Shown: one piece after another, positions 63,918 through 64,000 of the stretch | Position numbering within the stretch: position 1 is the stretch's first letter | How the letters are laid out: every line of letters begins with the position of its first letter | Source: Sinomicrobium kalidii | GTDB taxonomy: Bacteria > Bacteroidota > Bacteroidia > Flavobacteriales > Flavobacteriaceae | Direction: 5' to 3' | DNA: 64,000 nt | NCBI RefSeq assembly: GCF_021183825.1 | Contig: NZ_CP089211.1 | Location: 5,128,501 to 5,192,500 of the forward strand | Position numbers and translations under genes: made by a program | Notes under the pieces: model-generated | What the model was told of the DNA's origin: nothing | The model's input: the letters and a program-made list of their open reading frames with translations, nothing else | The model's database searches: none

Positions 63918-64000
63918 TTTTTTTAGAATTAAAAGGTTTCCAATACGTTTAGAATACAAATATCCGGTGCGGTGCGGTCATAAAAATTGACATACATCAC

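Overview
The window is a chromosomal stretch from a member of the Bacteroidota, most likely the family Flavobacteriaceae; I cannot name the genus from the sequence. The signs are a lipidated TamA-type protein (TamL) next to TamB, a fused PurL, a fused 2-oxoacid dehydrogenase E1, a flavobacterial-type PEP carboxylase and many copies of the Bacteroidota -7 promoter box TAnnTTTG. Several of these boxes lie exactly 19 nt after a TTTA or TTTG. No rRNA, tRNA, CRISPR array or intact insertion sequence was seen.

Layout. 1-1.0 kb: the end of a sensor kinase and its NarL-type response regulator. 1.3-9.2 kb: mostly minus-strand housekeeping genes (smpB, deoD, deoC, a thioesterase with its TetR repressor, nucleoside phosphorylase, DUF1835, SUI1/YciH, a 2-oxoglutarate/Fe(II) oxygenase), with tsaC-type on plus. 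9.4-18.5 kb: fused branched-chain E1, two lipoproteins, two tandem universal stress proteins, GNAT, a cold-shock protein, an hxlR-nudC pair and a DUF2652 protein. 18.7-25.3 kb: an aconitase lacking a canonical cluster cysteine, an AraC regulator with a short-chain dehydrogenase, a Crp/Fnr regulator diverging from an HD phosphohydrolase-MFS pair. 25.4-33.7 kb: tamB-tamL and an NTF2-like protein. 33.8-49.3 kb: purL, yigZ-ribD, GNAT-prmC, ligA, terC, a lipoprotein, an XRE regulator diverging from an M14 peptidase, an Lrp regulator and ppc.

49.9-64 kb is more accessory: a two-subunit molybdenum hydroxylase, a decayed NAD(P)-binding gene, a small protein paired with a HEPN protein carrying a related C-terminal domain, a TPR protein, and an AT-rich region of minus-strand unknown genes. 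One of those has a linker typical of Bacteroidota polymorphic toxins. The unknown genes are separated by a repeated intergenic sequence, with a RadC-like gene among them. The window ends with a PEP mutase/isocitrate lyase-family gene and an SnoaL-like exported protein.

The most informative observations are regulatory. Four local regulators have candidate operators readable from the DNA: paired TATACCGnnnGGTATA-type sites around tetR, two CTACAT-ATGTAG palindromes exactly 20 bp apart around the hxlR promoter, five GTTTAC-N4-GTAAAC-type sites between the XRE gene and the M14 peptidase, and TTGTTTGAATTTTG elements at matched distance from the promoters of araC and the dehydrogenase, with relatives upstream of the molybdenum hydroxylase. 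Further points are a palindromic repeat apparently inserted in frame into the signal-peptide region of tamL, and the repeat-separated cassette region at 57-62.6 kb, which is the best candidate for an undescribed system.
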